Assembly (NCBI GenBank): GCA_019348515.1
Contig: JAHWJF010000024.1
Location: 8,051 to 14,480 of the forward strand
Source of the DNA: Chloroflexota bacterium
GTDB lineage: Bacteria; Chloroflexota; Chloroflexia; Thermomicrobiales; UBA6265
Length of the DNA: 6,430 bases
Direction of reading: 5' to 3'
Made by a program: the position numbers and the translations under genes. The notes beneath the pieces were generated by a model, which made no database searches, was not told the DNA's origin, and was given only the letters and a program-made list of their open reading frames with translations. This document shows positions 5,641 through 6,430 of the stretch, piece after piece. How positions within the stretch are numbered: the first letter of the stretch is position 1; each line of letters opens with the position of its first letter.

Positions 5641-5692
5641 CCCCCTTTCCCCCTAAGCGAAGCGACTCCCCCTGAGCGCAGCGACACCCCCT
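5641..5692. repeat. Tandem 19-bp repeats with four C5/G5 runs and a mirror repeat
   Basis: Two 19-bp units (5649-5667 and 5668-5686) match at 16 of 19 positions, followed by the start of a third (CCCCCT, 5687-5692). Each unit starts with CCCCC; a further C5 at 5641-5645 makes four runs, which read as G5 runs on the minus strand. TCCCCCTTTCCCCCT (5640-5654) is a perfect mirror repeat. The array begins 5 nt beyond the deacetylase stop and would be in that gene's 3' untranslated RNA. Each unit holds a near copy of the 14-mer found at 1404-1417. Confidence 0.65.
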
Positions 5693-5696
5693 CGTC

Positions 5697-6430
5697 TCAC
5701 CATCCCCCGACCTTGGCGGCGAACATGGTGAGGTCGTCCTCGACCATCATCATGATGCGTGGGACCTGGTACGGATTGATGGCGCTGAGATCCGCCGCCG
5801 TCCCACCTAGCCCGAAGGCCCCGACGATGCCCGCCGCCGCGGCCGCCTGAACGGCGCTCTCATTCGATTCGCCAAAAGGCCAGGCGAGGAAGCGGATAGG
5901 TTGGCCCGTGATCTGTTCGAGGTAGGTCTTGTTTTGCACGATCTCCGCCAGTTGGCTCTCGTAGTCCATCCCGGCGAGGTGGGCATGGGTGACCGTGTGG
6001 GCCTCGACCGCACCCCATTGCGCCAGCGTCAGGATCTGATCCGGAGTCAATGGCGAGACACTGTTGATGAAGTAGGTGCCGGGCAACCCGTGCCTCCCGA
6101 GCACCTCGGCGAACGTCATAGCGCTGGACCAACCGTCGTCATTGGTGAGGACGATAGGGTTCGGGGGCAGCGTCCCGAAGCCGGTCGCCGCATCCCAGAA
6201 CTGGCCCAGGGTAATTGCCGTGTAGCCGTTCTCGACGAGCCAGCGGCACTGTTCGTTGAGCTGCCGCGGCGTGACCGAATAGCGGTTCCCCGACTCATCA
6301 ACCGCGTGATACACCAGAATTGGCACGCGGACAGCGACATGTTCAGTCGCCGTCAGGGGCACAGCCGAAGCGGACGTAGACACACCCCCCCACACGAGAA
6401 TGAGCGTCAGGCCGTACAGCAGCGCACGCA
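5697..6430 (-). CDS. Secreted polysaccharide deacetylase (CE4/NodB-like), 5' end at the window edge
   Basis: This is a predicted exported carbohydrate esterase that removes acetyl groups from an N- or O-acetylated surface or extracellular polysaccharide. The chain shows the order usual in secreted members: VPILVYHAVDESGNRYSV (6324-6269), then motif 1 TNDDGW (acidic pair at 6135-6140), then motif 2 HTVTHAH (metal-binding His at 5997-5999 and 5985-5987), then AWPFG (near 5882) and a closing INPYQVPRIMM segment. Motif 1 has Asn where Phe is usual (TFDDG), but both Asp remain. The GTG at 6395 is not the likely start: the frame continues to the edge as RALLYGLTLILVWGG...SASA, a complete signal peptide with a basic start, hydrophobic core and AxA-type site. 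The bases 6429-6430 (CA) would be the TG of an NTG start whose first base is just outside, giving about 244 residues. The gene is convergent with uppP. The substrate is unknown. Confidence 0.87.
   Translation of the reverse strand, partial: RALLYGLTLILVWGGVSTSASAVPLTATEHVAVRVPILVYHAVDESGNRYSVTPRQLNEQCRWLVENGYTAITLGQFWDAATGFGTLPPNPIVLTNDDGWSSAMTFAEVLGRHGLPGTYFINSVSPLTPDQILTLAQWGAVEAHTVTHAHLAGMDYESQLAEIVQNKTYLEQITGQPIRFLAWPFGESNESAVQAAAAAGIVGAFGLGGTAADLSAINPYQVPRIMMMVEDDLTMFAAKVGGW

Noticed and set aside
5649..5692. Direct repeats considered as a CRISPR array
   Set aside because: The 19-bp units are head-to-tail with no spacers, imperfect and only two in number; no cas gene is near.

Overview
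This window comes from a GC-rich bacterial chromosome. It has tightly packed genes, several GTG starts, two GTGA stop/start overlaps, and short repeats or palindromes in all three internal intergenic gaps. The GC content, the Tat-exported sugar-binding protein and the repeat-laden gaps would suit a Thermomicrobia-like member of Chloroflexota. That assignment is an inference from style; no gene here fixes it.

Layout. Positions 48-2469 and on to 3359 (+) hold a carbohydrate ABC importer of the MalE-MalF-MalG type: a Tat-dependent binding protein, a MalF/UgpA-type permease and a MalG/UgpE-type permease. The ATPase is not in the window. Between the binding-protein gene and the first permease lies a gap with a perfect 12-bp palindrome, placed like the REP element between malE and malF in E. 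coli. The first permease appears to start at a non-canonical ATT codon at 1525. This ATT has a well-placed AGGAG, and the ATG at 1618 would cut into the first membrane helix.

Positions 3575-5553 (+) hold a second two-gene unit. A polytopic membrane protein of the lysylphosphatidylglycerol-synthase TM / flippase-like family overlaps by 4 bp with undecaprenyl-diphosphate phosphatase (uppP/bacA). The pair points to lipid-carrier metabolism for cell-envelope polymers. The 215-bp gap before it holds heptamer repeats, a possible -10 box and an imperfect stem-loop.

Positions 5697-6430 (-) hold a convergent secreted polysaccharide deacetylase (CE4/NodB-like). Its signal peptide runs to the right edge, so its first base or more is outside. 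The 143-bp convergent gap is made almost wholly of short tandem repeats and G5/C5 runs.

Overall this is a sugar-uptake operon beside cell-envelope genes, each of a known family. I see no clearly new multi-gene system. The most notable points are the ATT start of the MalF-type permease, the recurring intergenic elements, and the coupling of a flippase-like protein to UppP.
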